A stretch of DNA of 64,000 nt from Ambrosia x helenae (GCA_030844895.1 CM061223.1:1302001-1366000), one strand, 5' to 3'; numbered from the stretch's first letter, positions 49,826 through 60,145 are shown. Numbers and translations are program-made. Notes: generated from the letters alone by a model not told the origin.

Positions 49826-51899
49826 TATAAAGTATGTGATGAACATTGCTATGGTACGGATGTTGTGAGTGCCTTTGATCATGCCATTGCTGATGGGGTA
49901 GATATTATATCCATTTCACTTGGCGATCAAGTTTCACGCGAGCTTAAATCTGACCCAGTTGCAATCGGGGCATTCCATGCAATCGAAATGGGCATTTTGA
50001 CAGTAAACGCTGCTGGGAATGCTGGTCTAGAATCATCTTCTATCAATTCTTATGCTCCATGGATCTTAACTGTTGCAGCAAGTGACCTCGATAGAAAAAT
50101 TATCGACAAGCTCCTTCTCGAGAACGATGCAACTCTGGTGGTGAGTAGCTGCATACTTTCTAGTTAGCTAACTTGTATTCGTTTGTAGTTTCAGCAACTA
50201 ATAAACACATATAGTAAATTGATCAAATCAATGTAGGGTCACGCTATTAATGCTTTCCCGTCAAGTGATAAAGCATTCCCTCTTGTTTATGGGAAAGAGG
50301 TGACTAGTAGCAGCTCGGAAACTCAAGCAAGGTAGGCAAAATGTGTTCTTTACATCTGAACCTTTTCATATTTTCAAGTTATGCAAATATGTACAACTAA
50401 TCATTTTTTTTTTTGGTTTATAGGAATTGTCTTCCCCAATGCCTGGATAGTAGCTTGGTCAATCATAAAGTTAGTTTTTGTGAAAAGGTCCCCAACTTAA
50501 AGGAACTTATAATATCTGGAGCCATTGGTTGTATCCACCCAAGTTATCCTCCTGAATCTACTAATATTTCCGCGGTTAAGCCGTGTCCCGTTGTTCCCAT
50601 AAGTAGAAATGATTTCAACTTGGTCAAGATATTCAAAACCTCTACCATGTAATGACATCTTTATCTGCTTAACTACAATTTTAATTAGTTTTATTTTTAA
50701 GAAAGTGCATAATGTTACTCTTGTTTGGTGGACAGAGAACCTTGAGCCCAAATTTTCAAAAGCAAGGCTGTTCACAATCTAGATGCTCCTTCTGTTGCTT
50801 TGTTTTCTTCTAGAGGACCAAGTATGCTTATGCATGATATAATAAAGGTAAACACTATTCTTTCAAATTATAATTTAACGCTTGATGAGTTGATTCAAGT
50901 ATTCAACAATGAGTTAGTGGTATATAAACTTTCTATAATCCAATATGGGCTTTTATGTTACACTTGGGCAGTTTTGTATAGCATTTTGAATACCTATATT
51001 TTAGTTTTACATTAGTAGTACAAACAAGATTCCTAACATAGTTTGTTGCATATATGAGATCATTAAAATATGCTATGTTCTTTATAGCCGGATGTAACAG
51101 CCCCGGGTGTGGAAATTCTAGCGGCCTTTTCACCAATAGCCCCACCATCTGGACTCACATGGGATAAGAACTTTGTAAAGTTTAGCATCCTATCAGGGAC
51201 ATCCATGGCATGCCCCCATGTGGCAGCTGCAGCAGCTTTTGTAGAGTCTTTACACCCAGAGTGGTCTCCTTCTGCATTTAAATCTGCTCTAATGACTACA
51301 GGTAACTCACAATTTATATTGTAACTATTACATTTTCAAACTGTCATCTCATTCGTTTTTTTTATTGTGTCATAGCATCGGAATTCAATGCATCCCTCTA
51401 CCCAGAAGCTGAATTTGCATATGGATCCGGACACATTGATCTTATTAAAGCTACAAATCCAGGGCTAATATATGAAACATCATTCCAAGAATATATAAAG
51501 ATATGGTGCAACATACCTCGAAACTTAGGGGATGTGTTCCCCACAAATGCAAATTGTACAATGAAGTTGTCTCCTAAAGATATTAATTATCCTTCAATGG
51601 CATTTCAAGTAGAAGTTGGAGTTGCAGTTGCGGTAACTTTTCCCAGGACACTGACAAATGTTGGTCAAGCCAACTCAACGTACGTTGCGTCTATAGAAGG
51701 AGACCCCTTAAAGTGTCATTTCAGTGTGGAGCCCAAGACATTGCAATTCACGAACATAAACCAGAAGATGAACTTTGTGCTAACTGTTAGGGGGGACAAA
51801 ATGAAACCCTCCACAACAAAACGCATGTCACTGTTGTGGACTGATGGTGTTCACAGAGTCCGAAGTCCGATCATGATTTACATGTTTTCTAATTTTTAA
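49826..51899 (+). pseudogene. Subtilase unit 4 (best preserved)
   Basis: Exons: a 49826-50140, b 50237-50331, c 50424-50648, d 50736-50847, e 51088-51301, f 51376-51899. All splice sites and phases fit. The only in-frame stop is TGA 50743-50745 in exon d, within the segment that aligns with the variable region before FSSRGPS in other subtilases. Oxyanion Asn (NAAGNAG) and Ser (GTSMACPH) motifs are intact; Asp and His are missing because the unit starts at YKVCDEHCYGTDVVSAF. This copy best represents the ancestral amplified fragment. Confidence 0.92.
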
Positions 51900-52053
51900 G
51901 TCCAACAAAAAACTTTATTAAAAATATTAAGGTAAGATTTTATATGTCTATCATTTTTAATAACATAGCAATATAATAACAATAAACAATAAGGCCATCA
52001 GTTTTAATAATATGGCAATATAATCACAATAAACAACACCACGACCCTAGAAG

Positions 52054-52431
52054 TAGGGGTGTTCAAATTCGGATAATTCGAATTTCGGATAATTCGAAAT
52101 TTCAGATAGTCATTACTGGGATCCGAACCCGAATCCAAAATTTCAGATTCGGATCATCCAACGGATAATCCGAAACTTAAAAAATAAATAAATAATAATA
52201 AAAAAACCGTTCTCCTTTATGTCTAAAATGTGAACCTGTTAAAAAACAATATAAATATTTTTAATATTTGGATTCAGATAATCCGATTATCCGAAAGTTT
52301 TAAAAATAGGATATCCAATTCTTATATATCCGAAAAATCAAATTTGGATAGTGATATTGAAAATTTTTGGAAATTTCAAATATTCGATATAAGAAATACA
52401 AAATAAATTTTGTTTTAATTTTAAAAAAAAT
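52054..52431 (+). mobile_element. hAT-like TE left half fused to subtilase unit 5
   Basis: Fifth left-end copy, same layout. Confidence 0.7.
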
Positions 52432-52938
52432 TATAAAGTATGTGATGAACATTGCTATGGTACGGATGTTGTGAGTGCCTTTGATCATGCCATTGCTGAT
52501 GGGGTAGATATTATATCAATTTCACTTGGCGATCAAGTTTCACGCGAGCTTAAATCTGACCCAGTTGCAATTGGGGCATTCCATGCAATCGAAAGGGGCA
52601 TTTTGACGGTAAACGCTGCTGGGAATGCTGGTCCAGAATCATCTTCTATCAATTCTTATGCTCCATGGATCTTAACTGTTGCAGCAAGTGACCTCGATAG
52701 AAAAATTATCGACAAGCTCCTTCTCGAGAACGATGCAACTCTGGTGGTGAGTAGCTGCATACTTTCTAGTTAGCTAACTTGTATTCGTTTGTAGTTTCAG
52801 CAACTAATAAACACATATAGTAAATTGATCAAATCAATGTAGGGTCACGCTATTAATGCTTTCCCGTCAAGTGATAAAGCATTGCCTGTTGTTTATGGGA
52901 AAAAAGGTGACTAGTAGCTGCTCGGAAACTCAAGCAAG
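52432..52938 (+). pseudogene. Subtilase unit 5 (3' truncated)
   Basis: Exon a 52432-52746 and exon b 52843-52938. Exon b has one extra A (GGGAAAAAAGG). Right after its donor (CAAGGTAG) the sequence jumps into TE DNA (CCAATATATTTATATACA), which matches the TE internal sequence CAATATAAATATTTTTAAC. The array ends here. Confidence 0.9.
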
Positions 52939-52942
52939 GTAG

Positions 52943-53131
52943 CCAATATATTTATATACATTTTTTTAATATTCGGATTCGGATAATCCGATTATCCGAA
53001 AATTTTCAAAATCAGGATCCGAATCCGAAATTTCGGATATGCGAAAATCGAACTATCCAAAATTTTGGATAATTCGGATTCGGATTATTGGATTTTTCGG
53101 ATTCAAATTCGGATTTTTTTGAACACCCCTA
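52943..53131 (+). mobile_element. hAT-like TE right end closing the array
   Basis: It ends TTTTTGAACACCCCTA, the inverted counterpart of TAGGGGTGTTCAAA at the left ends. The flanking octamer ACTAGATG resembles CCTAGAAG before the leftmost end (40579-40586), six of eight matching. It is the only right end for five left ends. Confidence 0.75.
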
Positions 53132-53548
53132 ACTAGATGGATGTCTAAATGGGTAAAAAAAAAGACCATAAAATATGGGCAAGCCCAATCGAACATGTAT
53201 ACAACATACTACGGCTTTAATTTCATTACCATAAAGGCTTTATTTTATTATCGTAGTACAAGATATCATAAGAGGGGAAATTCTTTCTCTTTTTTTCTTT
53301 TATAAAAGCTACATCATTTGTCCTAATAATCCAAGATTCCAAGTCCAAACATGCGGAGTCCATCTTTGCTTTAAAATCCAGAAGGTGAGGTCCAATCTTC
53401 AAGGTGTACGTTCGTTTCTAAGTTGTAACTTTAGCTGGCCGGGTTTGAAGATTTCACATAAAATATGAATAGCAATAGAGCTTAAATTACACTATATATT
53501 TTATCATTTCACATGTCATTTCATTCAGGTCGGAGTGTTACAGACTTG
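53132..53548. other. Non-coding spacer
   Basis: No supported gene. Confidence 0.45.
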
Positions 53549-53556
53549 CTGCTAAT

Positions 53557-53951
53557 TGTTGGCTCGTTAATTGTTTGACCCGAGTCCGAAACAAAATAAA
53601 ACTTGAAGTCGGTTGCGGATAAAGCCAAAACGTACGAGGATAATTATTAGTTTTAAAGTTTGAATCAGTTCATATTTGTTTTATTTATTTTGTGTTATCC
53701 AATTGAATTCTTTTCCTAAGTCAAGTAGGTTAGGATAGCTTTGTTCCTTATCTCCCAAGTAATATGGCTATTATATAAAGCCATGCTTGTAGAGAGTTTT
53801 GTATTGTGTCTTCTGTTTTAGAGTCGTAGAGTTTGATTGTATTGAATTTGTTTTTGGTTGTTTGCTTTGCAATAATTGAAAGAGTCGTGACGGTGTTGTC
53901 ACAAAAGCCTTTGAGTTTGTGTTTTGTTTTGATCCGATTGAAACCTTCAAT
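53557..53951 (+). mobile_element. Solo-LTR candidate
   Basis: It starts TGTTGGCTCG and contains CTATTATATAAAGCC followed by a T/G-rich leader, resembling an LTR promoter and R region. CTGCTAAT flanks both sides (53549-53556, 53952-53959). It does not end in CA and the direct repeat is longer than usual for LTR elements, so this is tentative. Confidence 0.35.
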
Positions 53952-53959
53952 CTGCTAAT

Positions 53960-54539
53960 GGGGATGTCAAAAAAATTTCTAACTATGTGCATATGCATTT
54001 TTATTTCTTTGGTCTCCGCCCTATATCAAGAACAAAGGTTAGTCAATCGTTGACTATAGACTATTAACTCAATTATAGCCACCTAAAACACATGTGTTCT
54101 TAGTTTTTTTTTAATGTAGCAAGTCACACGTTGACGTGGCATGCCAACTGAGTAATATAATTGACATGTACATCGTTAATTAACAAAGCAAGCTTGCTTG
54201 CTGCCAAATTTATTAAAAAAATATGATTCCATAAATATGACAATATATCAGTTTTATTTTTTGAAGAAAAATAGTTCAATTTTTGTTAATTATTGTTGTG
54301 TACGCCAACTGTTTGTGTAATCGGTTGTGTATGATTGATCCCATATGTTTTGAATTTATGATATGTTTGGGATTAGAAAATGTTTCTGTTGGCATTACAT
54401 GAAATCACGAGATTAACTGTGCTAAAAAATAGAGTACGGGTGTAATGTAGACTACAAAGTACAAACAAAAAAAATATCCTATAAGTTAAAGACTAATGAA
54501 AAAGACTTTTTGAGCGACAACTGATGTAAACGACTGATG
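53960..54539. other. AT-rich non-coding spacer
   Basis: No supported gene. Confidence 0.45.
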
Positions 54540-54547
54540 TAGAACAC

Positions 54548-55165
54548 TGTGTTTTAAAAAGCGCGCCTCGAGCGCGCTTAAGCGCGAGGTGCACTGAGGC
54601 CACTGGCGAAGCTTTATTGGGGCGGGCGGGGGCGGCCGACCCCCCCGAATTTTCGTGCAGAAGTTCCGACTATATAGTATTCGTATAGAAAATTTTGGAA
54701 ATATAGGGTTTCGACCCCCCGAAACTGGTTTTCGACCCCCCGAAACTAGTGACTTCCGACCCTCCGGCGACTTCCGACCCCCCGAACCTTCGGGTCAAGC
54801 TTCGCCACTGAGTCTGAGGCGCAAGGATTTGCGCCTCATGTAACCCAAGGCGCACCTTGTACAAGAAGCGCAGGAAAAGCGCGATTTTTTTGCCAAAAAA
54901 ATCCCCTGAGGCGCGCGCTTTTTGTACGGGAGGTGTTTTTATGCTTAAAATTGTTATATATGTAGCTAAAAGGGTTGTTAAATCATGTATAAACCTTATT
55001 TGTATCTATATTTTGGGTAAATGATGCTAAAAACCTGTAGCATATATAAAAAAAATTATATAATCGTCTTGCGCTTCGCGTACGAAAATCCCACCGCTTT
55101 TGCGCTTTGCGCCTCGGTTTTGGACCTCGTCGCTTTAGTGCGCTTCACGCTTTTTAAAACCAAGG
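54548..55165. mobile_element. hAT-like MITE (GTTTTAAAAAGCGCG ends)
   Basis: Left GTGTTTTAAAAAGCGCGCC; right reversed TTGGTTTTAAAAAGCGTG. Flanking octamers TAGAACAC (54540-54547) and TAGAACAA (55166-55173) differ at one base. The ends are rich in GAGGCGC/GCGCTT foldback. It carries another MITE nested inside. Confidence 0.75.
54601..54812. mobile_element. GC-rich hAT MITE nested in another MITE
   Basis: Left CACTGGCGAAGCTT; right reversed CAGTGGCGAAGCTT. The interior GGGGCGGGCGGGGGCGGCCG and GAAACTGGTTTTCGACCC match the copy at 59939-60137. CTGAGGC is repeated on both sides (to 54600 and 54814-54820), a slightly imperfect duplication. Confidence 0.8.
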
Positions 55166-55173
55166 TAGAACAA

Positions 55174-55920
55174 CTGATTGAATAGTTGAATCCAAAAGAG
55201 CTGTTCTTCATCTTCAAAACAACTGATTATTCCCTTTTGCAACTAATGTAAACAACTGCTAAAACTGATGAACCAACGAAAGAACTGATTAAATATTGGT
55301 GTCCTTTGGGCTGGTCAGAGTAAATATTGGTTTGCTTTTTGATTTTCTGATTTTGTTCAAGTATCAGGATCAAAATTACTCTCTTTGGTTTCTGTTGGTT
55401 TACATCACATTTTCAGTCGTTTTAGGTTTGTAAAACCGCACTGGCTTTAAATGCCAACTGATAAGAATGAATATCAACTGATGCTTTAAATCGAAACAAC
55501 TGATTTTTTTTGTTTATTTTTTTCTTTATGAAATGCTGATCAAACAACTGATGTAACTTTGTTCCCTAAATAACTTATGCAAAACGACTGATACGAAAAA
55601 AAGTTATCAGTTGAGTTAAAGATCGATGAAAAAAACCATTTGAGCAATTGATGTTAACGACTGTTGTAGAACGACTGAATCCAAAAGAAGTATTGTTCAT
55701 TTTCAGACAACTGATGAGTCTCCTTTGCAGCTGATATGAACAACTGCTTTTTTTTTTTATCCAAAAAACCGATGAACCGTCATACGAACTGATACAGAAA
55801 CTGTTCTTGAAACAACCATTGGATTTTAATAGCGGATGTAAAAGTAAATATGTATAGTTAAGCTGTTTATATTGCCAGCATGCTGAAAAGGTCTAAACCA
55901 ATTGAATGAATACTTCACTG
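55174..55920. repeat. Degenerate AACTGAT repeat field
   Basis: ACAACTGATG, CGACTGAT and AACTGATT occur well over a dozen times between 54520 and 55830 on the + strand, irregularly spaced. Related phrases (ACTGATTATTT) continue toward 55930. No coding potential. Confidence 0.55.
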
Positions 55921-55935
55921 ATTATTTTTTTTCTT

Positions 55936-56462
55936 GCAGGTGGTGGATACGGACGGGCCTTCTCATGCTAGCATAATCGTTTTTTCAACTGTTCATTCAT
56001 ATGTGGTATGCAATGGTTATTTTTTATGATAGTTTAGTTTTCACCATGTCATCTACTTTCTACGTTTTGTTCTTAACACCAAATCAATAGCATTATAAAT
56101 TACAAATTTAAGAAACCAATTTAATAAAATGATTTAAATCAGCATTTTTAATTGAGATGGTAAGCCATTGAGGACCACATGTATGCGATGCCCCGATCTC
56201 TTAACATGCCATAGGTTGCTGCCTTAGTTTTCCCTCAGCATTTATGGCTACCGCGGTGGTCGTTCCTGGCTCGAACCGGTTATATTATTTAACAGGCTGT
56301 GTAAGTGACTCCTTAGGCTGCTATGTTATAAGTGTCCTCCGTCTGCTTTCTTCGTCTTCGTGTAACTGCTAACTTAATTCATCATTCATGCTTCCAGATC
56401 TCAACTGATCCATTTATTAATTGTTTTTATAATAACACACTGTTTGTTTTCTCATATCACAG
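55936..56462 (+). other. Unidentified captured exon-like sequence
   Basis: A TTTTTTTTCTTGCAG acceptor-like run is followed by GTGGTGGATACGGACGGGCC, which looks exon-like but whose source I cannot name. A second coding-like stretch (GTGTCCTCCGTCTGCTTTC) precedes the HMG-box exon. Confidence 0.35.
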
Positions 56463-56865
56463 GGAGCAATTCAGGGAGGATTTCAAGGAAAACTTTCCTG
56501 ACAACAAATCAGTCGCTACAGTACGTTTTATAAGTCCATTTAAACAATAACTTTCTATATTATTTGTTCACTGTTCAGTCACTGATGAGTTTTTAAACAA
56601 GTTTATATAAATTACAGGTTGCTAAGGAAGGAGGGGTTAAGTGGAAGTCTGTCTGAAGCCGTAAGATCTGCTAACAAAATCGAATAATATTATCGGATCT
56701 ATTCTTATAGAAGTTTAATCAAACAGTTGGAGTGCATGTTGTATGTTTAATTTTGTTTGATGCATCAAGTATTCCGTGCGTAGGAGAAAGCTCCTTATGT
56801 GGCAATGGCAGCTAAGAAGAAAGCTGAGTATGGAACTGTTGTGAAACAGCATAATGATGATTTCG
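56463..56865 (+). pseudogene. HMG-box (HMGB-type) gene fragment with introns
   Basis: Three exon-like pieces with GT/AG borders: 56463-56520 (EQFREDFKENFPDNKSVAT), 56618-56660 (VAKEGGVKWKSV then TGA) and 56784-about 56865 (EKAPYVAMAAKKKAEYGTVVKQHND). Together they cover most of a plant HMGB DNA-bending HMG box (family form: FR..F...NP..KSVA.VGKAGG.KWKS.S..EKAPY). The N-terminal exon is missing. The middle exon has a short deletion that makes an in-frame TGA. Introns are kept, so it came from genomic DNA, not an mRNA copy. Confidence 0.85.
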
Positions 56866-57215
56866 CAACAACAACAGACTCCAAGAGGAACTGCACGGCC
56901 TGTGTATGCTGTTGGACCTTCAATGACGCCCACTCCCGAGCTGCACCAAGCAACACAGGCTCCCCACCAACCCGGGGTTGCAATGCAACCTCCTGCTGAA
57001 GTCGGCTCATCTAGCAGCCAGCCTCCTCCTGTGCATGAGGAAATGGCTCAGCTCTCTATTCGGAACGACAAGCCTCCTGTTCAAGCTACCCCTGCTTCTA
57101 GCAAATCAATGAGGTTTCCTTTGCGCCCAGGCAAAGGCAGCTTCGGAACAAGGTGCATTGGTAAGGCGAATCATTTTTTTTGCTCTGCTGCCTGACAAGG
57201 ATTTACACCAGTATC
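56866..57215 (+). pseudogene. ARGONAUTE1-like N-terminal fragment
   Basis: It is joined directly to the HMG-box fragment at about 56866. It encodes a Gln/Pro-rich N-terminus (QQQQTPRGTARPVYAVGPS, GSSSSQPPPVHEEMAQLSI) and the start of the AGO N domain: SKSMRFPLRPGKGSFGTRC and KANHFF. One extra T in a T8 run near 57174-57181 shifts the frame; after it, LPDKDLHQY still matches plant AGO1. Homology stops near 57215. PAZ, MID and PIWI are absent, so it has no slicer or small-RNA binding function of its own. Confidence 0.88.
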
Positions 57216-57277
57216 TGAGATTAGTGATGATGTTGAGCAGGAAGCTACTTCTTAGGTATTGTGACAGTCTGATACAG

Positions 57278-57318
57278 TTCCTCAGGCACAGGAGGAGGCT
57301 GGCTGCTAGATGAACCGA
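57278..57318 (-). repeat. Inverted AGO1 N-terminal piece
   Basis: The reverse complement of 57278-57318 matches 57002-57042 at 39 of 41 bases (GGCTGGCTGCTAGATGAAC versus GTTCATCTAGCAGCCAGCC). It would encode GSSSSQPPPVPEE and continues SxLYQTVTIP-like beyond. The two arms form a hairpin with a loop of about 235 bases. Confidence 0.85.
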
Positions 57319-57379
57319 CACCATCTCTCTCTTCGCTGCTGCATCATCTCCGGCGCTATCCTTCCGGTATATATTCTCC

Positions 57380-58930
57380 CTTTGTTTTTTATTTAATTAT
57401 TAATTTTATGTTAACAATATGATTGCTTTTCAGAGTTTTTACTTGATATATTTGTTTCTGAATGCTTGAATGGTTCTGGGTCTGTTTCTTTTTCTGTTAA
57501 TTGTTGATGTAAAGATTTGTTATGGAAGAGGTTGAGATGTAAATAGACATGATTTCTTAAAACCCCTATAAAGATTCAACTTTTATGAAAAACCCACAAA
57601 CAATATTCAACTAAATGATCTGGGAACAAAAAAAAATATTCACAAATTAACCAAAATCATTGGTCAATTGTCAATGAAGTAAATATTCAAATAGGCATGG
57701 GTTTCTTGAAACACCAATAAAGATTCAATTTTTATGAAAACCCCACAAACAAGATTCAATTTAGATGAACTGGGAACAAAAAAGATTCTATTTTGATGAT
57801 CTGGGAACAAACATGTTTCAATTTTGATGATTTGGGAACAAACAAGATTAAATTTTGATGATCGGGTAGGGGAACAAAAAGATTGAAAAATGAGTAGTAA
57901 TCAAAGGGCAGTGTCCAAAGAAGAGATGGTTTGATTCATTGAACTTTTGTTTCCAAAAGTGAGGCATGCTTAAATTAAAATTCGGATGCAAGTTTAAATT
58001 CTTATGCACAGTTTTATCTCACAGTGATGTTTTCTTTTCCCTCGGTTTATCTCTTATAATTGTCTTCTAAAATCTGAAAAGATGATAACTATAGCATTTT
58101 TATAAACGTCCAGGTTTTGGATTGCAATGGCGCACAACCCTTATTACCGGTTATATTGCAATTGCCGCAACATATGGTAAGTCTCACTGAATCACTCTAT
58201 GCTCTCTTCAAATTTTTTTCATCAGGCATTTTGGTGAAAGGTGTGAATCTTTGGTTTACATATTTTTTAGTGATTTGGCATGCATATAAAGTGGTTATAC
58301 ATTATTTAATAATATAACCCTGCTTCGATTTTAGATGAACAACAAGAGAGGCTTCTTTTATACACACAATGGAATAAACTCAAAAGACGAGAAACGAGAA
58401 ATCTGCTATGGAAGGAATGAATCCTTGAATGAAGGTTTGATAATGATCCTTGATTTGAGAAGATTTGTGACAAAACCTTGTGTACGAAAGAAAGCTGACA
58501 CCAAAACAACCTCCACCTCTAAACCTTCAATTATGGAAACTTACCAAGCTACCCCTAACAAAATAAACAAACAAATAATTAGAAGCTAATTGAATTATAA
58601 AAAAAAAAGAAAAAAAGAAAAATAGATGTATATTTTTTAACAGCAGCTGCTTTGAAGACACGTATGCATGTTAATGAGTTCTGTTACCTATGGTCTATTT
58701 CTATATCTTATTTACCTGTTGTCTTGTACGGTTTATATGTATTGTTTGTTTGCCTTAGGTTGTTTAGTGATCAATATATAGATTTCAGTTTCCGTTTAAC
58801 TTTGGCCGTTTGTGGCCCAGAGTCTTATCCCATTTTGTCAAGAATTAGTCTTTTTGTGTTTCATGGTTGGGGTGCTCATCTCAGGACTCAGGGAGTCCCA
58901 ATGCCCTTAGGTTGTGGATACTTTTTTAGT
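57380..58930. other. Mostly non-coding, with GGGAACAAA repeats
   Basis: 57540-57880 contains degenerate repeats of GATTCAATTTTGATGATCTG and GGGAACAAAAAAGATT. Possible exon-like pieces with donors (57340-57373 before GTATAT; 58115-58163 before GTAAGT) cannot be assigned. The sequence at 58800-58930 is the target into which the LINE at 58950 inserted. No supported gene. Confidence 0.45.
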
Positions 58931-58949
58931 AATAAAAGTTTACCGGGGT

Positions 58950-59820
58950 TGAAGAACGGTTCTGTTTTTGATCATTGGGCTTTTGTGGGGCAGTCGGTTC
59001 ATTGGAAGATGGGGTGGGAAAAAGAGCCGGAGGCTGGCCCTGCTGCTTCTCAGCTGGGTGTTCTGCTACAAAGGCTGCAGCAAGTCAATATTAAGGATGA
59101 GGTGGACTCCTGGTCTTGGACTAATTCTGACGGTCTTCTGTTTCTGTTAGGGGTCTTCGGCAACAACTTGCCGACTCCCTTCCTGATCCGGAGCAGCCCA
59201 TTGCTTTCGAGTGGAATGCTTGGGTTCCCCCAAAATGTAACTATCTGTTCTGGAGGGCGCGTATGGGCAGGGTAGTTACGAAGGTTGAGCTAAGTTCTCG
59301 TGGGTGCAATTTTGATTCCATGCTTTGTAACCGGTGCGGATACTTAGAGGAGGATGCGGACCATGCTTTTGCGGGCTGCCTGTGGGCTAGGAGTGTTTGG
59401 TGGCAGATCTTTAGGTGGGTTAAGCTCCCCTTTCCACCTAATCTGTATTGTTTATCCACGGTGGTGGACATGATCCGTTCCAGCCCCGGATCCGCTAAAT
59501 GGCGCAGGATTGTCCTTACAGTTGCAGCGGCCGTCATTTGGAGATTATGGTATGCAAGGAACCTTATGGTTTTTGAGAAGAAGTTTATCAAGACGCAAGC
59601 TTTGGTCGACCTTATCATGGAGGATGCTTTTGTCTGGATTTCCAACCGCTCCAAGCTTGCAGCGATATGTTGGGACAAGTGGACGGCTTTTGATGTTTAC
59701 GAGCTTTTGTAATTGTTTTGTTCTCTTGTTTGGAGGTTGTTGTTCTGTTTGTTTGCTCTTTGTTCCTAGCGCCTTGCTAGCTCTTATATTTATATATAAA
59801 GTGTGTTTGACGTTCAAAAA
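58950..59820 (+). mobile_element. 5'-truncated L1-type LINE (zf-RVT tail)
   Basis: It contains the ORF2 C-terminus with zf-RVT: AFEWNAWVPPKCNYLFWRAR, then the frame at 59263-59712 with CNRCGYLEEDADHAFAGC, and an A tail at 59816. AAAAGTTTACCGGGGT (58934-58949) and AAAAGTTTACGGGGT (59821-59835) form the target duplication. Upstream parts are in different frames, so the copy is degenerate as well as truncated. It is of a different lineage from the LINE at 14.4-18.7 kb. Confidence 0.85.
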
Positions 59821-59938
59821 AAAAGTTTACGGGGTGTCGTCACTTAAAAAAAGGACTTCACTAATGGGAAGATTTATGTGCAATTATTATTTTTTTTTGC
59901 AACATCTCCAATGTTTAATATTTGGACGCACTGGTGCA

Positions 59939-60137
59939 GCTTTGTTGGGGCGGGCGGGGGCGGCCGACCCCCCCGAATTTTCGCACAGAGGTTCCGATCA
60001 TATAGTATTCGTATAGAAAATTTTGGAAATATAGGGTTTCGATCCTCCGAAACTGGTTTTCGACCCTCCGAAACTAGTGACTTCTGACCCTTTGGCGACC
60101 TCCGACCCTCGAACCTTCGGGTCAAGCTTCGCCACTG
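59939..60137. mobile_element. GC-rich hAT MITE with perfect 8 bp duplication
   Basis: Left CACTGGTGCAGCTT; right reversed CAGTGGCGAAGCTT. TTTGGACG flanks both ends exactly (59931-59938, 60138-60145). The interior is about 85-90% identical by eye to the nested copy at 54601-54812. Confidence 0.9.
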
Positions 60138-60145
60138 TTTGGACG

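Larger units (their letters stand above)
40587..53131 (+). repeat. Tandem array of subtilase-fragment plus TE-end units (period about 2.6 kb)
   Basis: Equivalent bases recur at 44650, 47262, 49865 and 52471, i.e. spacings of 2612, 2603 and 2606 bp. Subtracting a 2230 bp Helitron, the interval from unit 1 to unit 2 is also about 2610 bp. Each unit contains the hAT-like left end (TAGGGGTGTTCAAATTCGG), about 380 bp of AT-rich TE-like sequence, six subtilase exons and a 3' flank. Units 2-4 are full, unit 1 lacks exons a-c and unit 5 is cut after exon b. Copies look near identical by eye. Confidence 0.95.

Noticed and set aside
40587..53131. A cluster of functional tandem subtilase genes
   Set aside because: All units lack the N-terminal half and the full ones share an in-frame TGA; no promoter or signal peptide was found.
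54655..54864. Repetitive peptides such as GFRPPETSDFRPSGDFRPPE
   Set aside because: Frames of the GC-rich MITE, repeated at 59878-60155 as a transposon copy; not a protein gene.
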